A stretch of 64,000 bases of DNA from Ceratodon purpureus (Eukaryota > Streptophyta > Bryopsida > Pseudoditrichales > Ditrichaceae): assembly GCA_014871385.1 (NCBI GenBank), contig CM026427.1, forward strand, positions 7,135,909-7,199,908. The letters are read 5' to 3'. Under the pieces are notes generated by a model, which was given only the letters and a program-made list of their open reading frames with translations, searched no databases and had not been told where the DNA came from. Shown here piece after piece: positions 37,131 through 49,846 of the stretch (positions are counted from its first letter, which is position 1; the number at the start of each line of letters is the position of its first letter). Both the position numbers and the translations under genes were made by a program.

Positions 37131-39026
37131 ATACACCTTTAATATAAGACACATGCAAGATCCTATGGTTACAAATCTAATAAAATCACTAATTCTAGAA
37201 ATCAATAGCCTACTATTACTAAGGATTTGTATTTGCCAGTTTTACTCCAAAACACAAAGGAACGTTAGGAATTTATGCATGTTTTACAAAACACATATGA
37301 AAGTCGAATGGTATTTTGGATGAAAATTGAAGTTACGAATATTTACTGTCAGTAAAAGTCAATTTTTAAAAATTCATTCTGGAAGTGCTGAACATCAAAT
37401 TTTCAAAATATTTAAATATTCAACAGCTGAAGGACGAAGCTGTCAGTAAACTTCGGTACATTACAATTACACAGAGGCTAGAAAGATAACATTACTGGTT
37501 ATAGATTCTTTTACCAAAGACCAAGATTACTGGCCATCCCATTGTCGCACAAACCAGCTTGTTCAACTACAAAGAGTTAAGATTAGAAGTTGCAGAATTG
37601 TATCCAGAGATAGGATTTGCTCACACAGCTGCAGTGGTTAACGATCGGCTTGAAGTTTGTTAGCGCACGAAGAGATCCATCAGGGGCTCACTGGTAGAAG
37701 TGAGCTGTATTCCAGTTCAGTACAGATCATCACTCATGGTAAATCCAAACCAACATGCTGGACACCGAAAAATAATACTTGCCCCTCCAGGCTTCAACCG
37801 ATAAATAATGCTTGACCCTCCAGGACTCTACCGAAAAATAATACTTGACCTTCCAGGCTTCCACAGTTCGCAGCAGATCTCTAAAACTTCGAGACTTAGG
37901 AGACTCCGAGTCTACATTTCAGACAAGATTGCGCCAAAAGAAAAACAAGGTGATTCTGGCATCTTATGATACTCTTTATTGATTCTGGAACTTGAAAAGT
38001 GAATGCAGTAATTGGTACCGTACACTGTTCCGGCTGATTAGGAGTCCCCAAACGCCATGACGTGGATGTGATGCATGCAACAAGATCTGCTAATCTGTAA
38101 AATCTTACAGGAAAGTGTAGAATTAAATGAGACAGCTGGGGAGAACAGTCTTGATTATGCGATACAGTCCAGCATTACTTTTTTTAAGGACAGTTCTAAA
38201 AACGTCACAGCAATGCATTTGATTAACCAACTTATGAGCTCCCATGAAACGATTGAGGACTTTTAACGTAATGCCTGCGACATCGTACTCTCTAAACGTG
38301 TTTACGAAATCCATGTCACCACCATAGTGAGTAAATGCATCTTCAGACACCCTACATAAGAGACTGAGCATAGGAAATTAAACGATGATATCGTCAACAT
38401 ACACAAGAAAATCATAACCAGAGTATCGCAATGATACGAAAAACAAAGAAGTCGAATCAGAATAACATATTAAAGGACCCGTCTTTACTATTTACAAACA
38501 ACCAGACCAGACACATATGTCAGGAAGACCTGGCCAACTATCCAATCCAGTCTCTAAAAAGATGATCAAGAACAGTGAATCGCTGGTGGACGCAATAATT
38601 AATGACCAACAAAACAGATCGCCTGCAAAGAAATACAAAGAGGTAAATGTAACTATATATATATGTATATATAAGAATCTGATCGTCCGTAAGAATCAAG
38701 ACGCAGCACCATGAGCCCAGTCCCAACAGTGAAACTCTAACGAGGTCTACACGATCCGGCATTGGTCCCTCAACATTCCTGTCTCCCAAAACCAACCTTC
38801 ACCTTGCCGGACTCAAAAAAACCGAGGGATGGACGCCCAGTCCTATGCATCCTTTATATCCATCACCACCTGGAGCAATGGCTCCCAAAAACAGATCCTC
38901 TCTCTCTCTCCCTCCATCTCTAAGCACCTATCCACTTATTCCAAACGTCTCTCCTACCGTTATATGTTACAAAGGGGCAAAAAAGCAACCGCTGACGAAC
39001 CCCTCTACTTCTACACATGGTTCCCA
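37131..39026. other. Intergenic region downstream of the histidine kinase
   Basis: No gene recognised besides the minisatellite. The part from about 38500 to 39026 may be 3' untranslated sequence of the minus-strand kinase. Frames such as 38075-38266 and 38538-38795 have no visible family. Confidence 0.4.
37764..37862 (+). repeat. 33-bp minisatellite, three copies
   Basis: Units start at 37764, 37797 and 37830 with consensus ACCGAAAAATAATACTTGAC plus CCTCCAGGCTTC. Units differ by a few substitutions, and no indel changes the period. Confidence 0.85.
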
Positions 39027-42000
39027 TCACGTCCTCCTTGAACATGAGTTCTCCACCCCGTAACGTGCCAACAGCTGTACAAGTTTGTCTCTCGATAAAG
39101 GCTGCACCACCACAACAAACCACCCACATCAGCCACACCATATCACCACCTCCTCACCAAAGATCCACGCAAACGACCATGCACACGCCCAACAGCAAAA
39201 CAAAACATCCCCGCCACTGCATCCATGCATCTCCTCTGTCCTTAACAAGGGGGCCACGATGTGTACCTTGGTCTGGAAGTCGTCGACTCCAGCCTCAAAA
39301 AATAACTCTCTATCCGTGGTAAGTGCATTCCCAGTCAGAGCGACGATCGGGGTCTTCACTCCCATGTTCCGCAGTTGTCTCGTAGCCTCGTGACCATCCA
39401 TCACAGGCATCTCTTTGTCCATCAGCACCAGATCGTATCTCTTTCCTTGTCTGTGCAGATCTACTGCGATTTGACCGTTCTCTGCTTCATCGCACTCCAA
39501 ATTTAGATTCAACAACACCTTCCGTAAAATTATCTGCACCCCACACACAAAAAAAGAACACGATAAGACCTCAGACAACACTTGAATGAGTCGCTTCTCA
39601 GAAGCGAACAAAGCATGAAAAAATAAGCCCCTTCTCATACTCACTAACAATATCACGCTCACATGAGATACTATACTGGATCCAAGCAACATACAGCTCA
39701 GCTGATTAATCAAGTCATAAATAATGCAAGCCACTTACCCTATTAATTCGAGTATCCTCCACAAGGAGAACCTTTCTTTGACTTCCAGAGGCTCTCTTCT
39801 CCTGTTTGCTATTGTCATTTTTAACACTATCTATCTTCAGAACACCGTCAAGTTTTCCCTTCTTGACACCACAAATTTCGCTTTTACCGTCCAGTATATC
39901 TACCGCTTTCACTTTTACAAATGGCTTTGCCTCCTCTTTCATAGATTCTCGCCTTCGAGTTAACGTGATAGACTCGTGCACAACCGTCACACCTGAACTA
40001 CTTGTTGACTGCGTCACCTCCGACTTCTGAATCACGGCGTTAGTTCCATCCGACTTCACTTGCTCCCGCTCATTATTCGGGTCCACTGGGACCAGCGGAA
40101 ACGGGATAGAGAAGAAGAAAGTACTGCCACTCCCTTCCTCGGATTCCACTCCAATACTTCCCCCAGCTTGCTCCACAAACCTCTTGGCCATACTAAGACC
40201 CAAGCCAGAGACGCCTGCTTTCAGAACCCATCCCGAAGTAACAAACGAATATGGTTCGAAGAGCTTTGCCTGATCTTCAGTAGATATCCCTAAACAACCC
40301 AAACAGACTTAAATATCAGATAACGTACATAATGCAAACAACAATTCAACAGAAAGAAGACTCCATCGAAAACATTTCTAAACACAAATGAAAATCATAG
40401 AAGCATCTAGTAAAAACTCCTTTGAGCATCAAAACGAAGCCTCGACAAGTTCCATTTACGATAGAAGGAAACTAAAAAACCAGTGTCACCAACTCGATTA
40501 TGCAAGCATGCCTGCTCTAAGGCATAACGCCCCTAATTTCAAACCGAGACCTCCTTGAGTACTTTCAAAGGACAAAATCTGCTCACCAATTCCGTTATCT
40601 TTCACGGACAGTCTCAGCCTCGCCACCTTCCCCAGACCACCCTTCATCTGAGATGACGTCTTCGACAGGATCTGAGAGCTCGTTGCTCCCAACAGAGACC
40701 CCTCGCTCGTCGGTAAATGAGGGCTCGAATTCACGATGTGACTCTCCATGTTCGTGCTCTCCACCACCTCCTCGCACTGCAAATCCAGATCCAACTTCCC
40801 TCCCGACGGAGTGAACTTCACGGCATTGCTCAAGAAGTTCCCTACACGTCCATCATACCAATCAGCCCCACACCACCACACGTCTCCCTAAACGCACTCA
40901 CCGCACCAACAACACTCAAATGCCACCTACCCCTACCACCCAGCATGCACGACAACCAAACTCACCTAGAGTCTGCACCACTCGCTGCTTGTCACCAATT
41001 ACTCGATGTGAAGTCAGAAGCTTGCTCGCCAGTTCATCGATGTTCATGTTGAATGCGATTTCCTTCTGCTCCAGAAGATCCTTCAGGCCCCACGACAAAA
41101 ACTTGATCACCGCAAGGATGTCAAACTCGTCCTTGTGCAGTTCCATCTGCCCACCTTCCCATTGGCCTGTACCGACAACCCATTTCACCATATCTTAGTC
41201 ACACCACTATGTTGATAGCTCCTTTCTCTCTGTTTTATAGACCTTACGCAACGCATCCTATCGGTAGACAACAATGTGTCCACCCAAGACACGGTACAAA
41301 TCTAACTTACCCATATCAGTCACGTCGTCCAGCACACTTGTCATGGTCTCAGCACAGTCCAGCATCATCTGCACCAGATCCAGCTTGTCTGCTCCATTTC
41401 CCACCATGCCGCCTCCGTCTCCCAGAGCTCGCATGTGGCCCAGTCCCAGGACAATGGCATTAAACGGAACTGCAATGTCATGAAAACCACCAATTTGTGA
41501 GTCTTTCGACCGTCATTGAATATAATAAAAAACTGTGCACATCAAACAATTTGCCGCGCACTTCACTAACCTCGAATGTTGTGAAATACATAAGCCATAA
41601 ACTGCTGTTTACTTCGTTCTGCTTGGCGAACCCTCTCATCAGCCTCCTCTGCATGTCTCTTGTTCTCCTCACAATCATGACTGTGCCCACAACTCGGTTG
41701 CGAAGACCATTGCCACAAGCGGCCATCCGATGCCCATGCACCAGCCACCACTACAAGCCCAGCAGTCAACAGGCCCAGCAACGGGCATGCCTTTGAAAAT
41801 AGCCTGCATTGAGAGCTCGTATTGTTGCTTCCTGGAAGAGAACTGGACCCCGACCCAGACCCATTCCGTTGCAAACTCGATTGCTCCTCACGGTGGCCGC
41901 TAGTTTCTGAAGTCAAAAATCTTATACACAGGTACAACGTGAACATCGCAACCATCACCGTCAGAAGCGTCGAACCCGCCTGAAAAAATAAAGTCGACTT

Positions 42001-42687
42001 CGAATGCCTCTCAGCTTCAAAGTCAAAATCTTGTATCCTTGACCCGTCGGAGCTGTCGCAAGTCGACGAGGAACCGCTGCTTACACTCGTATGTCGCTCA
42101 GAGTATGTTACATTCCTGGAGTTGCTGTCTCTGTCCAAATGCGTCTGCACTTCCGTCGCATACTGCCGGATGGAATACTCCGTCCCCACCGGCAGGCTCA
42201 GCGTCCGCCTATCATGCAACGAGTAGTTCTTAAACACAAAACTATTGATCTGGCCCTTCTTCCCGGGGGTCGGCGACGACGAATACGTTTCCTGCGAAAA
42301 CTCATGCGACTCCCGGGAAACCTGCCTCACCAGCCCGCCCCCCTTCCGCTGCCCCGACTTCCCCTCGCTCCCATAGCCATCCAGGTTCCTATGGTCCGCA
42401 GCGCCGTGCGACAACCCTAACTGCATCTCTTCCCTCACCTCGCTAACCGTGTGCACCAAACTACTCCGGTTTGTGTCAAAATCATGCTCAAACACTGCGC
42501 TATTATGCCGTACTAGCGCATAGCTCCCCCCTGCACCATCCCCCATCTTCCCTCCCCCCACACCCGCATCCCCTCCGCATTCATTTCCCCTACTCACCCT
42601 CAACACCGCTTCCATACACAGCACACTCCCCCTCCTCCTTCGCCGACTCCTCGACGATTCTTCCCCTCCTCCGTTACTGACTCTCAT
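39027..42687 (-). CDS. Membrane hybrid histidine kinase with receiver domain, 7 exons
   Basis: Two-component phosphorelay sensor: autophosphorylates a histidine and passes the phosphate to its own C-terminal aspartate. Exons: 42687-41571, 41469-41311, 41166-40966, 40841-40587, 40289-39739, 39533-39267, 39101-39027, all GT-AG and in phase, giving 874 residues. A long disordered Ser/Arg-rich N terminus (1-230) precedes two predicted membrane helices (about 239-257 and 300-318) separated by a short Ser/Gly/Asn loop. Kinase boxes follow: H box FMAYVFHNIRVPFNA (His369), N box NFLSNAVKFTPSGG, G1 VKDNGIG, F box KLFEPYSF, G2 GVSGLGLSMAKRF. The receiver has VLLVEDTRINR, LMDKEMPVMDG (Asp800), ALTGNA and FQTKPLS (Lys850), so it looks catalytically complete. 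No CHASE, PAS, GAF or ethylene-binding domain is visible; the ligand is unknown. Reading through the last donor would break the receiver after Lys850, whereas splicing restores the expected KPLSRDKLVQLLARYG. Confidence 0.93.
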
Positions 42688-43217
42688 AACGCCGCAACCC
42701 TCCCCCCCAACCCCCCACCCCTCCCCTCCCCTCCCCCCTCCTCAAGAATACCCCGCACAAAACCCGTACAAGCTCGTATACCCCCGCCCAGATCCGCCCG
42801 CCACACCCCGCCACCGCACCCCTCCGAAGAACTCCCCAAACCCTCCTCCCTCCTCGCGCCCCCGAAACGCGACCAGCATCTGAATCCCCCAAACCCTCAA
42901 TCCCTCCTCCAGCCTCCTCAAACTCCCAAACTCCCCAGCCTCTCCAAGCTCCTAACTTTTATCTCTACCAAAATTGCGTCTCAAAAGATTGGCCGGCGAT
43001 GTCTTGTTGTCTTGTTCCGCCCCCGGAGATGGCGATGGTAGCGATGGTGGTGAGTTACGAAAGATGAGCAAAACTCTCCAACACAGATGCAGACAAGATG
43101 TCGATGAAAAGGAAAAACGAGAGAGACGACGCAGAATGGTCTGTGGCGTGTTCCACTAAAGCACCGGGAAAAAGCCCCCCCTCCCCCCTCCAAACCCTCG
43201 CCCGCCTCCCCGCCCGC

Positions 43218-43223
43218 CACGTG
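43218..43223. promoter_or_regulatory. G-box CACGTG
   Basis: Palindromic CACGTG in the shared promoter (GCCACGTGTCC context), a typical bZIP/bHLH target in plants. It lies on the histidine-kinase side of the skew switch. Confidence 0.5.
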
Positions 43224-43491
43224 TCCCTCCCCGTCATTCCATCCCCCCTCCCTCCCCCCACCCCCTACATCTCCCCCTCTCCCCATCACGTACATTCTCA
43301 CCCCCCCTCCCTCCCCAATATCTTCACCCTACCAAGATTCTTCCATCTACTTATGTACGTATCTGGCATTGGGGGATCTAAACCATAATGAGATGTTGGG
43401 GGGTTGGGCTGGCCTTTAAATGGAAGGGGGGATTTCCCACGCGGGGGAGAGGGCATTCGCCGGAGGGGGGGGGGAGATGTTCACGTGGGGT

Positions 43492-43497
43492 AGAGTG
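43492..43497. promoter_or_regulatory. G-box CACGTG
   Basis: Second CACGTG (TTCACGTGGGG context), on the MED4 side, 274 bp from the first. Confidence 0.5.
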
Positions 43498-43966
43498 AAA
43501 ATGTCGGAGGTGCTTTAATCTACGGATTGTTTTCTGCGGGGTTAATTAGGGCGTGACTCGGGGTTAGTTTTGCTGATTACGTTTGTGTCGGAGACGGGAT
43601 CATCGAGCAATCAAGGGGTGTTCGGAAGTCGACGAGTTAGGATCTGGTTGAGGGGATGACGTAAGAGTGGGATCGTTGTGATGTAAACTTAGTACTGTTG
43701 TGGTGGTAGTGATGTAATGTTGCGGTTGTGGTGATGTGCTATGGTTCTGGAGGAGACTCAGGAGAGCAGGAGAGATTGTGAGAATTTGAACGTTTGTTGA
43801 GATTGTGGTTTTTGGTGGAGTGGTGGCGATGGGGAGGAAGGGTGGTGGGAGTGGGTGGGGGGATGAGGCTTGCGGGAGTTTTGGTTGTGGGTTTGTGGGT
43901 TTTTTGTGAAGTTGGGAATTAGGGTTTGGGGATTGGGGGTTTGAGGGTTTTGGGGGTTTTGTTACG

Positions 43967-45387
43967 ATGAGTATGTTGAGTATGGGGAGTGGGGGGCATG
44001 GGGAGCTCCAAACTATGTGGAATCCTGGGAGGTCGCAGTCGCAGTCACAGTCGCAGTCGCAACAGCAGCTGATGCAGCAGCAGCATGACCAAGCGGCTCC
44101 TATGGATACTGCTGCGACGGCGCGGCCTGTTGTGCGGAGTGCTCTTATGAATCAGCCACCGCAACGGCGAGCGCACATGCTTCTGCAGGAGATGGCGGGT
44201 TTGGCTAATCGACTCGTGGAGATTGCTGGTGAGTCTGTTTTTCTGGGTTAGGGTTTGATCGTGTTTTGCTTTTTTCAAGTGGCTATGCGTTGGTGGTTTT
44301 TAGTTTCTGTAGATATTACATCTCCAATGAAAATAGATGGTGGTCTAGATTGGCAAGAACTGTATAGAACAACAATGTCGAGTTGAGTTTGTTATATGGT
44401 TAGGGGTTCAAATCAGGAAACGTGAACACGTTAAGGCAAACAGGACATCAATTTTTTTTTTAAATGACGTGGTTAATGTTTATGTTATTGTGGAGTAAGA
44501 GATTGGCAGTTGCTGAAAGTAGGGTGTTTGATTGGCTGTATTCCGTCGATGCAGGAACCAAGGGATGGCAGACTACACACAATAGGGCACCAATTCCATC
44601 GTTTATGCCTGGTGCAACTCTTCCTCCCGAAGGGCAAGCTGCAGGTACGTCAAAAGAGATTCTGGCTCTCTTGGAAAATCACCAGAATCTTCTGTATGAA
44701 GCCGTAGCAGAGTTGCAAGAGCTGCAGGATTTGGAACAAGAAAAGCAGCAAATCAGCGACGAAATCAACACCAAGGATGCTGTCGTCCGAGCTTTTGCCA
44801 AGCGAGTTCGGGATGCTCATCAGGTGTTAGAGGGCACACTAGAAGAGTATGCTGACCTGAAGAAAGGGAAGCATAGAAATTCTGTTCCAGTTGCAGAGTT
44901 GGTCTCTTATGCACATCGCATAAGTTACACTACGTTTGCTCCACCTGAACATGGAGCTGGAGAACCGATATTGCGTGGAGCCTTACCGCCAGCTCCACAA
45001 GAGGAGAATATGAGAGCTTCACAACTGTATCGTGTGCAAGTGTCAGAATTAGGTTTTACAAGTGCTTTTGCTCCACCACCTGCACCTGAAGCTCTGGAAG
45101 AAGCAGAAACTACGAAGGCAGAACCAGTCATGCCTGCAGGTTGGCAACCTGGGATGCCTGTACAGCTACCAACTGAACTACCACCAATGCCGATTGGATG
45201 GAAGATTGGTGATCCCATTCCTCTGCCGCCCTTGCCTGGTATGCCTATGGAGGGTCTACCTCCTAGGGCGCCTGCACCAGTGACTATGGTTGTTCCACAT
45301 GTAAATCTTGATCTCAATCCAGAACTGGAAGAGGACCTCAGTAGTGACTACGGCTCGGCCAGCGAATCAGATGAGGACGATGATTGA
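43967..45387 (+). CDS. MED4: Mediator complex subunit 4 (MED4), 2 exons
   Basis: Subunit of the Mediator middle module that links activators to RNA polymerase II. Exons 43967-44228 and 44555-45387 (GT-AG, phase 1), 364 residues. The N terminus has a Ser-Gln/poly-Gln tract (22-40). The conserved helical domain starts at MLLQEMAGLANRLVEI in exon 1. It continues in exon 2 with ILALLENHQNLLYEAVAELQ, the long coiled coil LEQEKQQISDEIN and VVRAFAKRVRDAHQVLEGTL. Then comes the signature VAELVSYAHRISYTTFAPPE. After it comes a Pro-rich linker, including a PLPPLPGMP stretch, and an acidic tail ending SESDEDDD, usual for plant MED4. Exon joining restores the frame exactly (IAG-TKGWQ). The frame continues upstream of exon 2 to an ATG at 44464, but that extension is intronic. 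Confidence 0.95.
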
Positions 45388-47205
45388 GGAATCCATTCTC
45401 TTCGGTGAATTTCAAACGGCCTGGTTACTTTTGTACTATGACCTCTACAGCGTGCACTGCATTTCCGATCGGCTGATTATAATTGTAATTAGCCTGGAGA
45501 GTGGAACATTGCTAGCAACACCCTTGCTAAATTTTAGGGTGAGACCTTTGTCTTCTAGACCTGGAATTTTGTAGTGCATCGCACTTAGAGAATAGTGCAT
45601 TGTTTACAGGATAATGTAGATAAAGCTACTTTGCATGAGAACTGCGTGAACTAGTTATCAATTCACAGAAGATTATCAGCGAACTCGGTGAGTAGAGAAA
45701 TTTCGACTGTTAACAATTACTTCGGGAAATTCTGACGGCTTTCACGGATTCAGATGAGTGGGCGGCTAGAGCCTTAAACGAATGCTGCGATATGCGGGTG
45801 ATCTACATTTGATGTACCGCTTCAGGTTTGATGTACAAAGTTTTAATCTCATAGAGCAGCTGATGGAGCGTTTTGCATTTGAAACACCGTGAACTTGCAC
45901 ATTATATATGAGATTGTCAGAGTTTCTGTGTGGCATTCAGTGTTAGGTCTAGAGAAATGTTTAATGGTCTCACCTGTATTAGGCGGTTTCCTAAATCCTA
46001 ATTTGAGCTGGAGCACATGTCCACATATATGTCACTAGCTAAGCACGAGATGTTATGTGTCATAGAGAAGAGGTTATGAATTTGAAGCTCAGTAGCAGCT
46101 CTTTTCCATACTTCTGGCATAATTGGCATATGAATGTTAGCTGCTAATCCACCCTATTTTGCATGACAGGACTGTGATTTTGGTGCTTACCTGGCATGCA
46201 TGATTTGTTAGTGGATACTTCCCTTCCAGCTGTTCTTGAAATCGGAATTGAGGAAGGTAGCACTGCCAGAGTCAAGTACTTTTAGCATAAATTCTTGCTT
46301 GTTTGGCTACATGTAATACAAGGCACTAACATTTGGTTATGTTATTGAACATGTGTACAACACATACTTATGTCAGAATTGGGGACACTTGCTTTTGCTC
46401 TAGCAAACCTTGTGATATTTCCAGGTGCAAGACATCTTGCCCATGAACACTTGATGATTACATCAGGAGCTGCAAACAAAACAGAGGTCCATCATTAGCT
46501 TAAAACTGATAAAGGTGAGCTGTATTCTAGCTTTTAACAGTTTGATGAATCTGGTTTGCTTCTTGAGAACACAAACCCTTTAACAGACCTGTGTTTTGAG
46601 TCTCTACAATCCAGACCCGTGGCTCAGTGACAGCCTTTTTTGCTCCAAAGATATTGAGTAGATGTATGCGCCGGCTAATTAGTGGTTTGTTCCACTGTGT
46701 CAAACAAGTGCAGTACCACAAGGTGGACATGCAGACTCGAAGGTACAATATTTCTGACAAAATCAGAACCATGTACAAAACTACAATAAATGATGCTCAT
46801 GTCCCTGTTCAGCTATGTAGTTTGCTGCTTGCACAGGTCCATGAGTCCATGACCCATCTTAGGTGGCTTCCCATTGCAAACCTGCAAACCTGAATGTGGA
46901 TGATGACATTGGGAATGTACCTTGCAAGATTGGAAATCCAAAGACAGCAGAGGTTAGGAGTGACATCCAGGTTTGTATATTGGAGAAAACAAGACTGGAA
47001 GCAAGGAAATCTTTTCTTGAAACAGAAGAGTTATCATGAAAGGTTAGTGTTTAGAAGGTGGGAGTAGTGGATCTCACCGACATTCCTCTCAAACTCACAA
47101 GAAATTTCATTCAATTGGTACAGTGAATATTCTACTACAATACAGAAATGCAAGTAAAGATTCTATGACAATACAAAAATGTGAGTAACACTACATTAAA
47201 GTTAA
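45388..47205. other. Intergenic region downstream of MED4
   Basis: The first few hundred bases should be the MED4 3' untranslated region. Frames at 46527-46893 are short and unrecognised. No RNA genes seen. Confidence 0.45.
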
Positions 47206-47959
47206 CCCCCAAATGCCTGAGCCTATGACCACGGAAATAGACTTTGACTTTGGATGCTCTATTATGCTACTATAAATAATGTAAAATATGAATTTTAAAC
47301 TTTTCTTAGCTAGATACACATGTTATCTACAAGAAATAATTCTATCAAAATTAAATGTTTCGAAATATAATTAATATAAAATTTCAAATCAAAACAAACA
47401 AAGAAAATTCATATCAAATATAGGTTATACTAAAAAATTATGAAATATTTACCATAGATGAATATGACAACCAAAAACCTTATATTAGTTACCGTGCTAA
47501 AAAATTATGTTTTAAATCAAAAATATGATGAAAAAACCTAAAACCGTGGAAAATCAAGAAGTAGCCACGGTTATACCCCTTCATCTTATACCAGCTATAA
47601 ATCAGTCAATTTTAGGTATTTTTCAAAATTTTAAATTGGACTGGAAAATAGATTTGCCAAACTACATTTCATTGGTTTACTTCAACTGCAAAAAATATCA
47701 TCTCGATAGTCAAAATTGTGTTTCAGCTGTCTGTATCAAGGAATTTTTGAATACACACACGGTATTGATGTTTTTGACTTTAAAGAGGCACCAAAATTCA
47801 TGAAATTATTATTTTGAGAAATTTTTAATGAGGTTAGATAGATCTCTCTCAACTTTACCACGTAAGAAAAAAATGGATGAAAAATTGTCATTTGGATGAC
47901 AGTTTTGGAACTTGGAAAAATGAAAACGACCAGTTTTTGGTCGTTTGGGCGTTTAGGGG
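47206..47959. mobile_element. TTAA-flanked element 1 (754 bp)
   Basis: Flanked by TTAA at 47202-47205 and 47960-47963. The left end CCCCCAAATGCC and right end, read inward, CCCCTAAACGCC match at 10 of 12 positions. The interior is AT-rich and non-coding and looks unrelated to elements 2 and 3, so it may be another subfamily. TTAA target plus CCC-starting ends is the piggyBac pattern (inference). Confidence 0.6.
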
Positions 47960-48913
47960 TTAATAAGTCATCTCAAGCCAAAGTCATTCTGGATAACTGA
48001 CAAATACAATTAAGATATAACAACTAGTTGTGGTTTTAGTTCCTATGAATTCTCAGCTCTCTTCTTATATTTTTTGTCATCAAATGGGATTCTTGCAAAT
48101 TCCTATCTTCTGTATGTAATTACATTCCTTGAAATTGAAATTACTATCAGACCATTTCTTTATGTGTGGTTACCATATCATCATTTCAGCGACAAAAAAA
48201 CTTCACATTCACTATTGCAAAGTAGGCTTTGTTCAAGATGTGTATCATACAACACCCATCACTCCAGTCAGCAACGCGGTTGATTGGAAAAAGAGCTTTC
48301 CATGCTTTTCTTGATGCAGTATCAGCTTTGGCAATAAGCTTTACTTTTCAGGTGAAGACCTGAATGACAAGCATTCTGATGAAAATAATGTTGGTCAAGT
48401 TATGTAGCTCCACTTTGCCATAGGAACAATCTCTCCGCAGCTGCCTTCCCTGAGTTGTCACAATCAAGGAATAAATACCAGGGTAGCCACCCATTTGACC
48501 ATACATTTGATCCTTTCCGGGAAAAAAGATAAGGTTTGTTCTAAAAATTATTTTGATTTATTCTTCTCGGGAAAAACACCAAAAAATGTCTCAATTGCCT
48601 TAGATATTAGTAAGTATTACTAGTAGTAGATAATATATTTCCATCTTTTTAATCCTTATAAAATAAAACATTTTGATATCCAATATAGTATTTGTTTTAA
48701 TAAATTTTTAATATTTAAATTTTTTTTGACAATGTTTAAAGATAACATATTTTCTGTCTTTTTAATTTTAAGTGTTTTGTAAGTTCATAAAGTATTATGT
48801 AATAGATGAGCAAGAAATGGTCATAATAGAATTTTATTTCACGATCTCACTTAAGTATGCATTTTTTATTTGACAACACAAAAATGTCTATATACCCATT
48901 AAAGGATTATTAA

Positions 48914-49746
48914 CCCCTAATGTCGAAATCAACTTGATCAGGGTCGATTTCCGTCTGGTGCGCTCGCGGTAACTAAATTTTGATCAAATGAAGTTTCTTG
49001 TTTTGACAGATTGTAGAGTTTTTTCATACCTTTCCGAAAAGTCATCTCATGCTTCAAAATTCCTCATACTTTAGGAGATATTCCCAGTCAAAGTTTGAAA
49101 ACATTATTTGAAATTTGCCCAAAACTGCCCAAACTGCGGTATATGCTCGTTTATTCTCCCAAAATCAATTAAATTACAGAAACTTCAAAAATTCACCAAA
49201 AATTGAGATTTTACTTTTTTTTCAAGTTTTGTTTTTTGCTCAAGTAAATAAGGTTTTAAGGCATGATTGCATCGTTTGGATTTTCAATCCAATTATTCTT
49301 CACATGCCTTTTTCATTGTCAAAGATTTGCCTTTGTAGTTGAATTTCAGCATACCTCTATGTGAATAATCAAGCATTTCTTTAGGTTTTATAGGTCGTTT
49401 GAGGGTTAAAATTGCAAAGGCATGTTTCTAACTCACCTAAAAACAAGAATTTGAAGAGCCTCATATCAAATTTTCTAACAAAAATGGTTTTTTTAGCTTT
49501 CAAAAAACTAACTACTTTTTTTTCAACAAGCAAAAAACTTTTTTTCCGTCTTTAAACATTATGATCTCACAATTGGTAAGGAATTTGAATTTAAGATTTG
49601 ACATACATATGCATATAAAAGGTAGGTACAAGATCTTACTATTGTATACTCAAAAATACATCAAAAATTAAAAATTTGCACCTTGCATTTAAAGAGGGCG
49701 GTTTTGAGGGTTTTTTGCAATTTTGAGGGCATTCGACATTAGGAGG
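48914..49746. mobile_element. TTAA-flanked element 2 (833 bp)
   Basis: Left TTAA at 48910-48913 with end CCCCTAATGTCGAA; the right end read inward is CCTCCTAATGTCGAA, followed by TAAA where TTAA is expected (one change). The left half matches the truncated copy at 31438, and parts of the middle (AAAAATTGAGATTTT, GATTTTCAATCCAATT, GTGAATTTCAG-like) match element 3. No transposase frame remains. Confidence 0.72.
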
Positions 49747-49846
49747 TAAATAAATTGGTTAAAGAATTTTAAAGCTTAAGCCCTAAAGGTCCAAGAAACC
49801 CGATTGTGGCTTTTGCTATTTTGGGCAGCCTAAATGGAGAGCTTAA

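Larger units (their letters stand above)
42688..43966. promoter_or_regulatory. Divergent promoter of histidine kinase and MED4
   Basis: The two genes start 1.28 kb apart on opposite strands. The plus strand is C-rich up to about 43320 and G-rich from about 43390, so each gene's leader is G-rich on its own coding strand. Long C runs (43190-43320) and G runs (43420-43480, 43850-43960) could form i-motif or G-quadruplex structures. TTAGGGTTT near 43919 is a telo-box just before MED4. Confidence 0.6.

Noticed and set aside
39129-39266. Read-through C terminus of the histidine kinase
   Set aside because: It would replace the last receiver helix with unrelated Cys/Trp-rich sequence; a splice to 39101 restores the expected receiver end.
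44464-44554. Upstream extension of the MED4 second-exon frame
   Set aside because: It is intron sequence ending in a good acceptor (GATGCAG); exon 1 supplies the conserved N-terminal helix.
44925-45317. 130-codon minus-strand frame over MED4
   Set aside because: Antisense shadow, Gly/Ser-rich complement of the Pro-rich MED4 linker.
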